DNA of 64,000 bases. It comes from Epiperipatus broadwayi (taxonomy: Eukaryota; Onychophora; Udeonychophora; Euonychophora; Peripatidae). The notes beneath the pieces are model-generated. The model was not told the DNA's origin and made no database searches. It was given only the letters and a program-made list of their open reading frames with translations. Position 1 is the first letter of the stretch. Each line of letters opens with the position of its first letter. Positions 37,163-49,484 of the stretch are shown here, piece after piece. The position numbers and the translations under genes are program-made. Location: assembly GCA_028023455.1 (NCBI GenBank), contig JAQFVV010000020.1, positions 8,975,092 through 9,039,091 of the forward strand, written 5' to 3'.

Positions 37163-37799
37163 ATCTATCTCACTTCCCCCTCCTATGCTTTATCTCCATT
37201 ATGATATATAGTGCCAGACTTAAAGTTTAAAACAATTTAGTTAAATTACAATAGTTATGCCCAATACAGTTATTAAATTCTCCTGCCTAACATATATATG
37301 GTTCATAAATTACATATACTAAAAACTTATAAATAAATAAAACTTTATAAAATTTATGAATCAAAATTTAGTAAAATAAAATTAATTCTTACCAAGTGCC
37401 TGTTTCTTTTTTTAAATCAACCGCAATCATTTCTACTAATAAAAAAAAATTATAAAGATTCATTATTGTTTTTATTATAGTTATTGTTATGCTAGTTTTA
37501 ACTTTATTTGAGTACCCATACCCTTATATAGTTCATTGATCTTGTCAAACTTGTTTCATTGCCTGTATCCAACACAACTCTTTAAAACTTTACACAAAAA
37601 AATACATTGGATTTCTTTTATTATGATTATGCTTTTCTCACTCCTGATGACAACATTTATTAGGAGAGACATATAATCTTCTCGGGCACCAGTCACCAGT
37701 GAGCAAGTAAAATCAAGCATATACACATCATATACCAAAAAAATTCTTTAATTGTTTATTAGACCACTCTAATAACAATGAAGTATTTCACTTCAATAG
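37163..37799. other. Element leader, no coding signal
   Basis: Sequence between the Gag start and the repeat-filled leader. AT-rich, with only chance frames. Confidence 0.4.
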
Positions 37800-39353
37800 C
37801 CCTATGTGTATATATCAACTCTGTGCCAGCAAATAAGGGGGAAAAATTCATTTAAAATTCTCTAGTATATGCCAACCCAAAAGTATTTTACTTACACAGT
37901 CTGGGAGAAAAATTATATCCACACATCATTTTACAATTTCAACCCATGACTAACAGGATTTACGATTAGACAAAGTTTGAAACCAAACAAAACAAACAAA
38001 AAAAACATTTTTATTGTTACATGTTTTATCCTGTGTCAATATATTATAAACATACATATATCTAGATAACAAAAGTTATGGCATATTTTTAAAAAATCTG
38101 AAAAATTTTCATATATTTATAATTACTGACACAGAGTGTGAAGATATAGACCAACTCAGTCTATGAAATAAATTGTTCCCCAATAAAGTATTCAAACCTG
38201 GACAAAAAAATTCTACATGCATTAATGAGTCAATCTATATAAATAGTTATACACACATACGTGCATATTAAGTGTGTGAAATAGATTGATGGACCTCATG
38301 CTTGGATATTCAGAATCTGGTTAAAATTATACTAGATATAAAAAAAAAACCTTTTATATATATTTTACAACAATAACAAACAAAAAAAACTTTTCTCTTT
38401 TATTTTTTTCTCTAAACCAAAATTATCATTTATGGTATGTGGGTGTTTACATTATTGATAACCCATTCTGTCATGTTAAAACTCGGGAGAAATTTTTTTT
38501 TACATATTTTTAGAAAAAAATTAGCACACACATATATATATCCCCTTACTATCTTTTCTCTCTGCCCACATGCATTCAATTAACGGTCTTGTAAAACAAT
38601 TAACAAAACCTCACATCTGAGCATCTATAATCTGAGAGAAAAAAAATTGTACACATATATATTTCTTACTTCCACATATATCCGATTCAATGCTGTGGAA
38701 AATAATTATCGAATCCGAGCAAAAAAAAAAAAAACTAATACATATATATCTTTTCCACTCACATGCATTCAGTTCAGTGTTACAAACCCGGAAAAAAAAA
38801 ACTAATATATATATTTTGAGGAATAAAAAAAAATTTTATCCTTTTTTTTTGAAGCCAGAACATGGAAAAAAAATCTTTTACTCAGGGTATATGAGTGATT
38901 GATTATACTATTGAAATCCCAGAACCTGGAGAGAAAAAAATTATATGTATATCAATCAAAAGGAGTGTGGGTATACTATTCGAAGTCCCTAATTTGTGGC
39001 ATCAGAACTCAGGAAAAAAATTATACACATATATATACATCTCTTCTCTCCACATATATTCGGTTTAGGGCTGTGGGCAATAATCAATGAGGTCTCACGT
39101 ATGGGAGTCCAGAACCCAGGAAGAAAAAATTCACATACATATATATAGTCAATGTGCTTTCAGTTTAGTGCCATGGAAGTAATTAAATAGACTCACCATT
39201 GGGTGTACAGAACCTAAGAAAAAAACTTTACACATGCACTTTTCTTCTTTCGCCCAAGCATGCCGAGATTCATTCATGGTTTGTTCAGGGTCATGTAAAT
39301 AAGTAACAAAGCCCCACATCTGGGCGATTAGAACCTGGGGGAAAAAAAACCTA
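37800..39353 (-). repeat. Degenerate tandem repeat in the LTR-element leader
   Basis: About 8-10 units of roughly 100-150 bp recur. Plus-strand landmarks in each unit are a 'agaacctgg' or 'aatctgag' block, a run of A, 'acacatatatat', 'ttctctccacatgcattca', 'gtttagtgctgtggaa' and 'cctcacat.tggg'. Clear unit starts are near 38515, 38640, 38720, 38790, 38925, 39015, 39120, 39215 and 39340. They lie directly inside the 5' LTR in element sense, where packaging and priming signals normally lie. Confidence 0.7.
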
Positions 39354-42329
39354 TGTAATGGTAAGAATTGTCCCTCCACGTAACAAAATCTAGAACATGG
39401 GCAAAATACATTAAAGCTGATCGAATCCAGATGCTGGGATCCAGAATCCGACCAACATTCAATCCTTTCACCTCTTCTCAATGATTTAATACCATATGGA
39501 TGACATTTTTCAATGTACACAGACATTCAATTTAACCTCAGTCCATCAGTCACTCAGCATAAAACAAAAGACTCATAAATTAACTAATTGAGCACTGATT
39601 TGGTCAGATATACACACATATGACTAAGTGGTTAATTAAAATATCAATGATTGATTATGAAATTTAATAGAATAATATAACTATAGTTATAATGATGTAT
39701 GTGTGATTAAATCTAGAGTTGGATAAAAAGAACTCATGGACAATAAAATATGAAAATGAGTTTTAATTTTAAATATTATTAATTTAATAAAACAATAACA
39801 AATAATTAAACAAAATATACAGAATTAAGTGATGGGAACGTGAGATATCACGCTCGCAGGCGTTATATAACTAATGAGATTAATGTTGCCTATCTCATGA
39901 TAAGTGTTTAATAAAATGTAGTTCAGTATTGGAGTTTATGCCTATATTAATATGCCAAATTTCTAGCTCTCATGTAGTCTGCTAAATCATATGGAACTTT
40001 ATAGCCAAAGTTATATAACTAACTATAATATCGCTTCTATGGCATCTATCTATACAAAGTTAAATCGAGCATGTAATTAGGCTCAGAGATATGCAGGTTA
40101 GCATGTTAACCTAGATTAGGATATACACTTAATACCAGATAAGCATTTAATATAAAAGGAGAGAAAACTGGTTTATAATAGCTTTACTTATATACTCTAT
40201 GGCACATCTTAAAATATTAATAAAGCAAAAAGGTGTGAATGGGTCATTATTCATGGGCTTCATCATCGAATGCTCAGTTTACCCTAAAACCACTCAACTT
40301 GCTACATATAAGAACATTAGTAGTTCAGGTAGTCGGATAAGCATGATGAATAATCTAGGTCCTTGTACCCTAGTTCTAAAAGTGTGCTTTAGCCTGAACT
40401 AAGTAGATAAGTGTGACCTCCGCCATCAACTCATCAATAATCATGCAGAAAGCAGATAATTGTGCATTGCATATTTTGTAAGGACACATCTTCAACTTAT
40501 ACATATATAACACAAATACTTAAATTATATTATTGTGCCTTAAAATTAGATAGCGTCTATTTGCATATCTATACAATCCAGTTCTCAAATTTAGTACTTC
40601 AAATATACTATTTAGAGACTAAATTAATTAGTAACCTAGTTTAATATTATCACCTGCATCTCAACATATATATATATATATCTAAGGAGGACAAAGCATA
40701 TTTGATGGATAATTACAAGTAAAACATTAAAATATGCTTTGAGAATATCTCTGAGGCTAGTTCTTATGATGTATGAGTTACATATATAAATAGTTATAAT
40801 TCATAACTAGAATTAAGCAAACTACAATCTTAACTAGATAATGACTGATTATTAGAATATTAATATTCAAAAATTAATCAGTAAAATAATAATATGATCT
40901 CGAAACAGCAAGTGAGAAAGAAAAATAATAATTCAATTATTTAATATTTATAATAACGAAGATTTGAAATTATCTTCACAGATTGATAAACTAAAATTAT
41001 ATTTATAAATACTTCTGGTTTCGAATCATTTGGCATATCAAATACATATAATATTAAAATGATAAAATCATACAATAAATCGAATAGATTTAGAAATAGG
41101 CATAAAAGACCGCAGAAAATTATACATTAGAGTTTTACATTTTAAAAGAGAATTTGAGTTTTACATTTTAAAAGAGGATTCAAGTTTTACAGTCAGGCAA
41201 GATCTAGCATTTAACAGTCTTCTTTGTAGGTTTTAGTAAAGATTTGGGAAAGGCAGATTTAATAAATAGGTAAAAAAAAAAAAAAAGAATTGAAAGTCAC
41301 AGTTTATAACTAGAGCTCTGAGAAAAAATTTACCACTCAGTTGTTTTCATTGCAGTTAATTCTGGAGCACTTGGGAGGATATTAAGTTGACACTTTTGAT
41401 GATGATTTAAAGTTAATAGAGATTTTCTATGGGCTGCTTTGCTGGTGTATGGCATTAGGTTTCATTGGACCAAAGTTCTTCGCCATCCCCGGTCAAAGAG
41501 AGGGGTGAGTTATTGCCGTTCTACTCGACCATTTTGAAGATAAAATGGGCATAGGTTCTGCTTACAACTCACTTATTATATACATGGTCGATCCTGGGAA
41601 ACAAAACTTTTAGTATTTATACTTTTTAAACCTGGACACCTGTTAATTTATACGAGTTTTTCCATAGCTGAAAAGTTCATTTATTTATTTTAGCAAAACA
41701 TATTTAATAGTTACAACTAGTAAAAAAAAACCCATTTATTTATTTTAGAAAAACATTTTTAATTATGACAACTAATTGAGATTTTGTTTTTTCTGCGTAT
41801 TTTGTTATTAACATTTTATATTTACAAAATCAAGTCCACACTATTTTAGGACCAATGCATGACCTATATCGAAATTGTTTACAAAAATCAAATGTTATTT
41901 AGACAAAGTTACTTTTATAATTAGTGAAAAACAAATTTTATGATCGTATATGTAGAATAACAACGGAAATGGATTATACATATGTGATTTCAATAATACA
42001 ATAAAATTGGCTAAATAATTTAAACATTGTTTCTTAAAGTAGAAATATTTATAAAATGTATACATATCTGTAATATATACCAATAACATAACAATAATTT
42101 AAACTAAAATATTTCTTAAATTAGAAATACTTATAAAATTGATACTTATCTGTAATATATATGTATACTATTAACTTACAGACTTATCATTCACATATAC
42201 ATGTGATTCTGCATATATAGTAATTAATGCTATTGAAATGGGTACTCTGAGAGGGTTTAAACCTGGCATATAGATAGATGTGTGGGTAAAATAAGTGAAA
42301 TGGGCAGATGGATGAAACTGACCGTTTCA
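39354..42329 (-). repeat. 5' LTR (2976 bp)
   Basis: Full-length LTR. The segment 39722-40365 (644 bp) is missing from the other LTR, and the join there shows a TTG overlap, which suggests a deletion in the 3' LTR and not an insertion here. Otherwise collinear. Confidence 0.9.
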
Positions 42330-42333
42330 ATAT

Positions 42334-43138
42334 GTGTGTGTTTTATGTAAATCCATTTTGAAGTATTTGTAAAACATAATGTGATAGCTAATTATATTAA
42401 TCAAAATTAGGAGGCTTAATCATTTGGCATACTCAGCAGACTTAATTTCATTTTCATTTAAACAGTTATTAATAAGTTTGTATTTCATTGTTAAAGTTAT
42501 TCCAGTGAATTTACTCAATCCAAATTAGTTTTAAAACATTACATATTATGATTATATTTCTTGCTCACAGTAACAGGTTGAGAGCTTTTGTTACTGAGCT
42601 ATGTTGGTGCATAATGGTCTTTAATATAAAATGGGTTTATATTTAGTGTTTATGTACATACAGTTGATGATGATTTTGGATTGGCACACAGGAGATATCA
42701 TCTAAAGTCCACACACTACATTTTAGTTTAGTATTTATTAGAAATTAAGTTTATAGTCGGCCAGTACATTAAAAGTGCCAGAGCATTGATGATGATCAGT
42801 GTGTTTTAATATTCCTGCATTATTTTTCCATTGTTATATTTTTATGGATTAGTACTTAAGTATATGTATCCAAATTGTGGTTTAATAATCTACCCCAAGC
42901 TGGAGATCCAGTCACTAGATTGGCTGTTGATTTATTTTTGTTGTTAATCATTTTTGATGACGAATGATATTTCTTTTCTGAAATACTGGTGAACTTATTT
43001 ATAGTTAAAGTCTTTGTTGCTCCCTCATGCTCATTCCTTATAGTTATTTGATATTTAATTTTGTATTTTGTTTATTTGGGATTGATGATTATGTTCCATC
43101 ATTCCAGGTGGATCTCCTAAAATTTTCCATATCATTAC
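42334..43138. other. No recognised feature
   Basis: Single-copy-looking AT-rich DNA downstream of the LTR element. No gene supported. Confidence 0.5.
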
Positions 43139-43304
<166 letters not shown>

Positions 43305-44448
43305 TGTTATGAAATCAAGGTCAAATTCTGGTGATTATTTGAATAGCATTTCTTCAGAACAATCTATCATCTATTGTTTAGATTATTGTTATGAAATAGT
43401 CTAACCAATTCATTCCTAGTTGTTTTTTTCTTTTTTCCTCATCAATCTTTCTAAATTTTATATTCTTTTCTATGAATTGAATTAATTTTTGATTTGATCA
43501 GATTAACCCTTTCAACGATTATTATTTAATTGGCCGAATGAGTTAAAAATCAAAACTTGTAATTGGCCAACTCACAACTTTAACAAAATCTATTGTTAAA
43601 ATAGATCACTTTTAATAATATAAATACATTAGTTTCGTTTGTAAAAAGTATATTACTGAATTGTCAGATTATGAAACAAACGAAAGTCTTTTCAAAAATA
43701 AAATTTGATTTATAATTTAAAAAATATTCAATTGTGGTGAAATAAAAGTAACCGCTATTCAACCAACCATTGACGCAATCTTTTTTTTTTCACTTTAACG
43801 TTACGATCAATATGTAGCAATAAATAAATAATTCTTGGTAATATCTTAACTATTTTTCTAAAATAATTTGATTTTTAGTATTATTTTATCAATAATAATT
43901 TGTAATTCAATTCAAATATTGTTTAAAATGTTGTAAACATTCGTTTATAATTTTCGTAATAAAAATCAAAACGAACATAACTTTTTACTTTTTGGCAGCC
44001 ATTTCCCTTTCTGATAGAAATGGGACAGCCAATAAGATTCAAGAAAAGTTGGTGAGGAGGTGGTGCTTTGGTTTTGTTTGACATATATGGTCATTTTTAT
44101 TGATTTTTTACTTGTAAAATAAATCTGAAGAGGGCACCATCTTACAGAACTTTTGATTTTCTTTCGAATGACATATTATATGTATACGTGGGATAAAAAG
44201 TAGCCGATTTAGAGTGATGTCAAATCTTCTCGTTTTTAGACGAGTCATGCATTCAAAGAATGAGTGACTTCTTGTGTCTAATCTAATCAAATATCCACTT
44301 TATTTGTTCATGGGATTCTGCAAATGTTTTTGCCACCTTTCTCACCATTCAAATGCTTCAATACTTTGCTTTTTATCTTTTGTTTTTTTAATGGAAAAAT
44401 AGTTTTAAAAAAACAATACAATATAAAATCAGATTTAAAAAGAATAAT
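43305..44448. other. No gene seen
   Basis: AT-rich DNA of seemingly single-copy character with a small hairpin around 43998-44030 (catttccctttctgatagaaatg). I cannot support an exon. Confidence 0.4.
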
Positions 44449-44533
44449 TTTTTTTTCCCACATGTGTCATAGCATCAGCTGGGAAGTGAACCCTCTAACC
44501 CGGGACAACTGCTTGTAAAGCTGCTGTCGTTAG
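44449..44533 (-). mobile_element. tRNA-derived SINE (same family as 4201)
   Basis: The minus strand shows cagctttacaagcag (anticodon arm, triplet TAC), 'agggttcacttccc' (B box) and the tail gatgctatgacacatgtgg followed by A's. The 5' end is shortened. A clear target duplication was not found. Confidence 0.8.
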
Positions 44534-44953
44534 ATAATTAAACTTCTTCAGATAGAAAATTCAAAAGCAGTTTGAACCAAGCAATAACAACAAGAGAATT
44601 GTTTTTATTTTTTATTTGGCATTTAAATATGCACTTTATTATTTGTATTTTAACAATTCTGTATTTAATTGATTAAATGTTTTTTAAAAAAATTAAAATT
44701 TTATTTATACTTTTTCCAAATATATTCAATTATTGATAATAATATGCACGATTATGTAGATTACAAAATTTGAAAGATATTATTGTGCTTTCTTCTTTAG
44801 GTGTTGATAACTTGACTAGATAGGCTTCTCTGCCAAAGGCGACAGTCGTAGAAATTTTATATATTTATTTGTCTCTCTCTCTCTCCCTCTTTCTCCCTTA
44901 CACTTCATTAGTTACTTTTATAAAATTCTTCAAATCACTACTATTTTAGTTGC
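44534..44953. other. No gene; short CT tract
   Basis: AT-rich, with a tctctctctctccctctttctccc run at about 44873-44898. Confidence 0.5.
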
Positions 44954-45031
44954 ATGTAAGATGGATTGAACTTGGAGAGACCTTCATCCTGCAATGGATT
45001 GATAATGGTTGATGATGATGATGATGATGAC
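44954..45031 (+). pseudogene. RTE LINE 3' tip
   Basis: Only about 78 bp remain: 'agatggattgaacttggaga', 'ccttcatcctgcaatggatt', and a (GAT)n tail. It is the most severely 5'-truncated copy in the window. Confidence 0.9.
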
Positions 45032-46384
45032 ACACGTCTGTATATATGTTAGTACATATAATACCATTGTGTGTATTTGGCTTGTGAAGTGTTGACGTCT
45101 GGATGAAGAATTTAAATAAAATAATGAATTAATCCATTAATGCTGAATTTATTATTCTCATAAATCAGTTATCATTCTTAATTTAATCTATCAACTCATA
45201 CACCAGATTTTTTAAAAATGACTCAATTATTAGCTTATAATAATCTTCTTTAGATAAAAACTGTCAAATACAATACTCAAATAACGTCTGAAAAATGATT
45301 TTAACAGTCCTCATCCAGTTAATAACAGAAAAATTTAAAAAATTAATAAATTAAAATTTTAAAATTATATTTTAAAACATTAGAGGTATCATGTGATTAG
45401 AATCACATGATTATGTTGTCTTTAATCTAGCTAAGTGAACTTAAATCGTCACTGGGAGAAGACATTTATCCAATTTAAGCATTATATTTCATTTTAATAA
45501 AATGTAAAAATAATAAAAGTGCCATGTTGCATTATCTCTCTAGTTTTTTTTTTTATATAAATAAAATTAATTTTATTTTTGCATTAAGGTAATTAACATG
45601 TCAGTTTCCGTTTTATTTTTGCAAGCTAGGTTAAAATATGATGATAAAAAAAAAATCACATTATGCAAATAACTGTAAATTATTGTCCAGGCTCGCAAAA
45701 ATAAGATCATAAAACAACAGATTTCTTTTCTCTATATATTTTAAATATTTTAATTTTAAAATTAAGAATATGCAAAAAAGCAAGCGACTGCTAACATAAA
45801 GACATAAAATGAAACACATCTGGCATTCCAAAACAACTTTTCAAAATGAAAAGTAAACTTCGCCACAAAAATTATTTTTTAAAAAAAGATTATTGAAGAT
45901 CTATCTGTTTTTTTAACACATGAGCATTTATGGGTATGCAAAGTAATATAAACAGATACACATAGTTTTGATAGTTTAAAAGTGGCCAATAATTTTTGAC
46001 ATCTCAGGCAGATTTCAGTCTTGTCGTCTTCATAGAGGAACAAAATAAAAACTATCCTAAATTTTTTTTATTTATAAAATTCAAAATCAGTATAAGCACA
46101 AAAAGGAAACAATAAACAAAAATGAAGTAAAACTTTTCTTATTTGTTTCTCAAGACATTTATTAAACCAATTAATACCTGTGTTACACTATTTATGAAAT
46201 GAGTATAAATATGGGTGATACTTTACAAATATGGATAATGAAAAATTACAATATTAGATGAGTTATGGAACTAACATTATTGAGTTCAAACAGGGTTAGG
46301 TATTTAGTGGTTAAGTTCTTTGTTAACTTTATTGGAGAGTCTGATATAGCTTCCATGTCTCTTGAAAAATGAATGTTGTGGCAA
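45032..46384. other. No recognised feature
   Basis: AT-rich non-coding sequence. Confidence 0.5.
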
Positions 46385-46960
46385 GAGTTTTGTCTCTTTG
46401 TTTAATTTTCTCTATGCTCTGAATAAATAATGAGTTTTCATCTGGCTTGGGATGTTAGTATTGTGCCTTGCACCTTACAATCCAAATGGCATAGGTGATG
46501 AAAATTGCCAGCCTGATTGTAGGAATATCTCTTCCACGAATGCATTCTTTTATATTAAGTATTTTGTAGTAATCTATCTTTGAATTGTTAAATATTATTG
46601 TTTTAATATTACCTAGACCCATGCATGTTTTAATTATGTGGTCAAATGTTTCCTCATCCCTGCCACAGCTGTGGCAAATTGATTGGACTTTGGTGATAGA
46701 TCTTACCAGTTGACCGGTATGGCATCCAGATTAATTTTAAGTAAGTAATCTAATTATTTTGTTTTTAGAGCCCAATACTTGAATAGGGTAATCAGCTTGT
46801 GATTAGTTATTCCTAATCTTGTAGTAGAGATTTGATTATTTTGTTTTAGGATGCGATGGGCATCTCATAGCTTGATCTTGCTTTGATAGTTGTTATGGGC
46901 ATTTATATTTTGTTGCATTGTTGAGAGAATTAGGTGGTCAAGCCAGCTTAATTTTTTGGG
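46385..46960 (-). pseudogene. Non-LTR retrotransposon C-terminal fragment with CCHC motif
   Basis: On the minus strand, 46675 downward reads ICHSCGRDEETFDHIIKTC, a C-x2-C-x8-H-x4-C motif typical of the C-terminal end of many LINE ORF2 proteins, followed by about 60 codons to a stop. Upstream (46960-46740), phrases such as 'RLGITNHKLITLFKYWALKTK' are readable with stops between. It does not match the RTE LINE in this window, so it is a second LINE clade. The RT domain is absent. Confidence 0.65.
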
Positions 46961-47204
46961 GGGTGGGGTGTTGGTAGGAATTATGGATTCAGTAATCTGG
47001 TCATGGCCATACTTTTCTTATTTAAATGTTTACTTTGCACACAACTCAGAATGTATTCATAATATGTGTACTTAAAATGACTGACAAATATTTCTTTTTG
47101 ACTGTGCTGGCTGTGGTTTTCCTTAAATTTTTGCTCCCTAGGTGGTGCTTAGTGCGTCTATAGCTCGAGATAATCCTGCAGTGCATTATAACTCAGTATA
47201 TGTT

Positions 47205-47312
47205 GTTGTGTTTTTTTCATATGTCATAGCATCGACCAGGAGGCGAACCCGCAACAACCGTCTGCAACCAACTGCTTGCTTGCAAGGCAGCTGTACTGAC
47301 CTCTCAGTATCT
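47205..47312 (-). mobile_element. tRNA-derived SINE (same family as 9841)
   Basis: Minus strand: 'gaggtcagtacagctgcc', ttgcaagcaagcag (triplet TGC with the extra block shared with 9841), 'gcgggttcgcctcc' (B box), and the tail gatgctatgacatatg plus A's. The 54-codon stretch of an open frame across it is incidental. Confidence 0.85.
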
Positions 47313-48129
47313 GTTGTTGTAAGACATTTTTCTACTAGTAGTGAAAACTATGTGATACTACAATCATTGTTTGTTTCAGGACTGGTCCTAAAAATTTTGC
47401 CCTCTACGCAATAGCATATTTTGTCACATCTTCTCCATAGTATATATATATGTTTTAATGAGGTCTTAAAAACCATGATATTATTAATGTAAACTTCAAC
47501 ATATCCGATTATAAAAAATTGCATTAGCTAAAGAAATTTCATAAAATAATTAAAATTGATCATATACTATATTTTTTTTATAGAGAGTTGATTAAAAGGA
47601 AAGAAGAGAACAAAATGTATTACTATTGTTGTAAACAATCAGTTTTTATACACTTAAGCAAAAACACTCCATTTCTATATATTGCGACATTTTTTTCGAT
47701 TTTGCTACATTTGCGCCAGATGGTTTTTCCTCTTATCAGACATACTAGACTCTAAAAACTATTTTAAAGTTAAATTCTAATAATTATATATATTATATTT
47801 TAATTTTATTTCTTTAATTAATTGATTTACACTTAACCATTTATCTCATTATCTTCGCTTAGCTTCATTCGTTCGATCTTTGCATCAAAAATATAAAATA
47901 GCAAATTTCCATAAATATATTCACTAATAAATATTTTTCAATAATAATATTAAGACAATGTTTTGTACAAATATATGTAACAGTCATTTAGGAAAAAGGT
48001 AGCGCCTGCATTAGAAATACTAAATTAACTTTAGGCGGCTTTTAATCTCAGGTTAAGATCAATTCACATCTAACAATGAAATTGGAAATAATTTCTGATA
48101 TCAGCAATGACAGCGCAATACTATATTAT
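47313..48129. other. No recognised feature
   Basis: AT-rich non-coding sequence. The same is true of 46961-47204. Confidence 0.5.
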
Positions 48130-48143
48130 ATTAAATGATTATT

Positions 48144-48451
48144 AATAATAAATTGAAAGTTGCCAGTCTTTCATATGCACTTAATGTTGTTTCTCAGACA
48201 GCCAATCAGGTGTTAAACAGCTGTCTTGAAGAGCAATCAGGCCTAGACACAAGAGATTTTGACAAGAAAAGGATGATACCACCTTTCTCTTAACTTAACT
48301 TATATATATATATATAAGCCAGTCTTAAGCATCTTGGCTTGAAAGCCTGAGTATTTAAGGCCTGATCGCTCTTCAAGACTGCTGTTTAACACCTGATTGG
48401 CTGTCTGAGAAACAACATTAAGCCATGTGAAAGACTGGCAACTTTCAATTT
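48144..48451. mobile_element. Fold-back element with 14-bp target duplication
   Basis: The arms 48150-48247 and about 48365-48447 (aaattgaaagttgccagtc..., agacagccaatcaggtgtt) are near-perfect inverted repeats. The centre holds an AT run and 'taagccagtcttaagcatc'. attaaatgattatt flanks it at 48130-48143 and 48452-48465. A diverged relative lies at 192-352. No coding capacity. Confidence 0.88.
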
Positions 48452-48465
48452 ATTAAATGATTATT

Positions 48466-48959
48466 TAATAAGCATACAATTCAATGAAGTTTTATTATAT
48501 ATAAAAAATTAACTAATGACAGTCTGGTTTTGACATTGAAAAAATAAATGACTATTATACAATTTATTTTCCAGTATAGTTCAGACCAATTTTGCTGCCT
48601 CTAAGAAGAAGCTATCTTGAACACATGCATGGGTTCCATAGTCAATAACATTTTCAGTCAACAATTTGATATTCATCTGATCTACTCAGATATGTAATCT
48701 TACCTCTCTAGCTATTAATATATTATTATTCATTTACTGATCAATATAGATTAGCTTAATAGAATTCTGATAATATGTAGTATTTCCAATTGCTATACCC
48801 ATCCTTCTGTTTGACTCCTATAAGGTAAAGTTGATTGTTTTCAGATTTCAAACTTCCTTAATTTTTTTCCTTCAGGTATATAGTTGATAGCTAAATCATC
48901 TAATTATTCAATATTGATTAATAAATGGATATCAGGTTATTCTTAGCAAAATATAAAAC
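48466..48959. other. No recognised feature
   Basis: AT-rich non-coding sequence. Confidence 0.5.
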
Positions 48960-48971
48960 AAGAATAGAAAA

Positions 48972-49472
48972 AATAAAAGTCATAGATCAATTCATAGATC
49001 ACATGACCCTATCTCTTAAGCTTGTAAGTTATAAACAGTGAGGATTGCCAATTCCTCTACAAGCTTTATGATAAATGCTTAGCCAGAGCCAGCACCTAAA
49101 ATATCTCTGTCAGGAACCCCTCCCCAAACCCCTGACCATGGTTTCGTGCTTTGGCACTCCTCAGAGAGGTGTCAGGGTAGGTTCAGACACTAGATCTAAA
49201 AATACCAACCCAAAGCTAAGCACTTAGCTAAAAGTTATCTATTGAGTGGAAAATCTGAAATTTTCAGACATGTACATGTCTTCAAACCCAGCTATCCAAC
49301 TCAAATAGCTATATGGGGCTGATAGATCTTCAGCCATGCCATATAGTAGTAGTCATAGCAATATAAAATTGCATAAGACTTTTTGGCAGAGACTATAAAT
49401 AGTCAAAATAAAAGTCATAGATCAATTCATAGATCACATGACCCTATCTCTTAAGCTTGTAAGTTATAAAAA
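48972..49472 (-). mobile_element. Z2 hammerhead retrozyme, 1.15 units, 12-bp target duplication
   Basis: The first 66 bp (aataaaagtcatagatcaat...) recur exactly at 49407-49472, giving a 435-bp unit plus the start of a second. aagaatagaaaa flanks the whole at 48960-48971 and 49473-49484. A complete hammerhead lies at 49128-49170 on the minus strand. More-than-unit-length insertion with a LINE-like duplication is what reverse transcription of a circular or tandem RNA would leave. No protein is encoded. Decayed relatives lie at 14155 and 15430. Confidence 0.92.
49128..49170 (-). ncRNA. Type I hammerhead ribozyme, Z2
   Basis: Minus strand 5'-3': helix I ACCTCT, core CTGAGGA, helix II GTGC-CAAA-GCAC (four Watson-Crick pairs), GAA, helix III ACCATGGT (three pairs, two-base loop), cleavage base C (complement of 49134, in the triplet GTC), helix I AGGGGT. 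Helix I has six pairs, including one G-U. All conserved core bases, including G8, G12 and A9, are present, so activity is expected. Cleavage is predicted between the complements of 49134 and 49133. Confidence 0.95.
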
Positions 49473-49484
49473 AAGAATAGAAAA

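Larger units (their letters stand above)
32520..42329 (-). mobile_element. Gag-only LTR retrotransposon with 2.3-3.0 kb LTRs
   Basis: Two long direct repeats (32520-34860 and 39354-42329) begin TGTAATGG and end TTTCA, flank a 4.5-kb interior, and are bordered by atat (32516-32519 and 42330-42333). On the minus strand the order is 5' LTR (39354-42329), a repeat-filled leader (37.8-39.35 kb), a broken gag gene (35276-37162), a 26-bp hairpin (35154-35233) and the 3' LTR. No protease, reverse transcriptase, RNase H or integrase motif is seen, so the element was probably dependent on a relative. No clear tRNA primer site follows the 5' LTR. Confidence 0.88.

Noticed and set aside
35882-37204. Plus-strand frames of 60-115 codons across the Gag region
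   Set aside because: They are antisense to the Gag pseudogene, and only the minus strand gives retroviral-type motifs.
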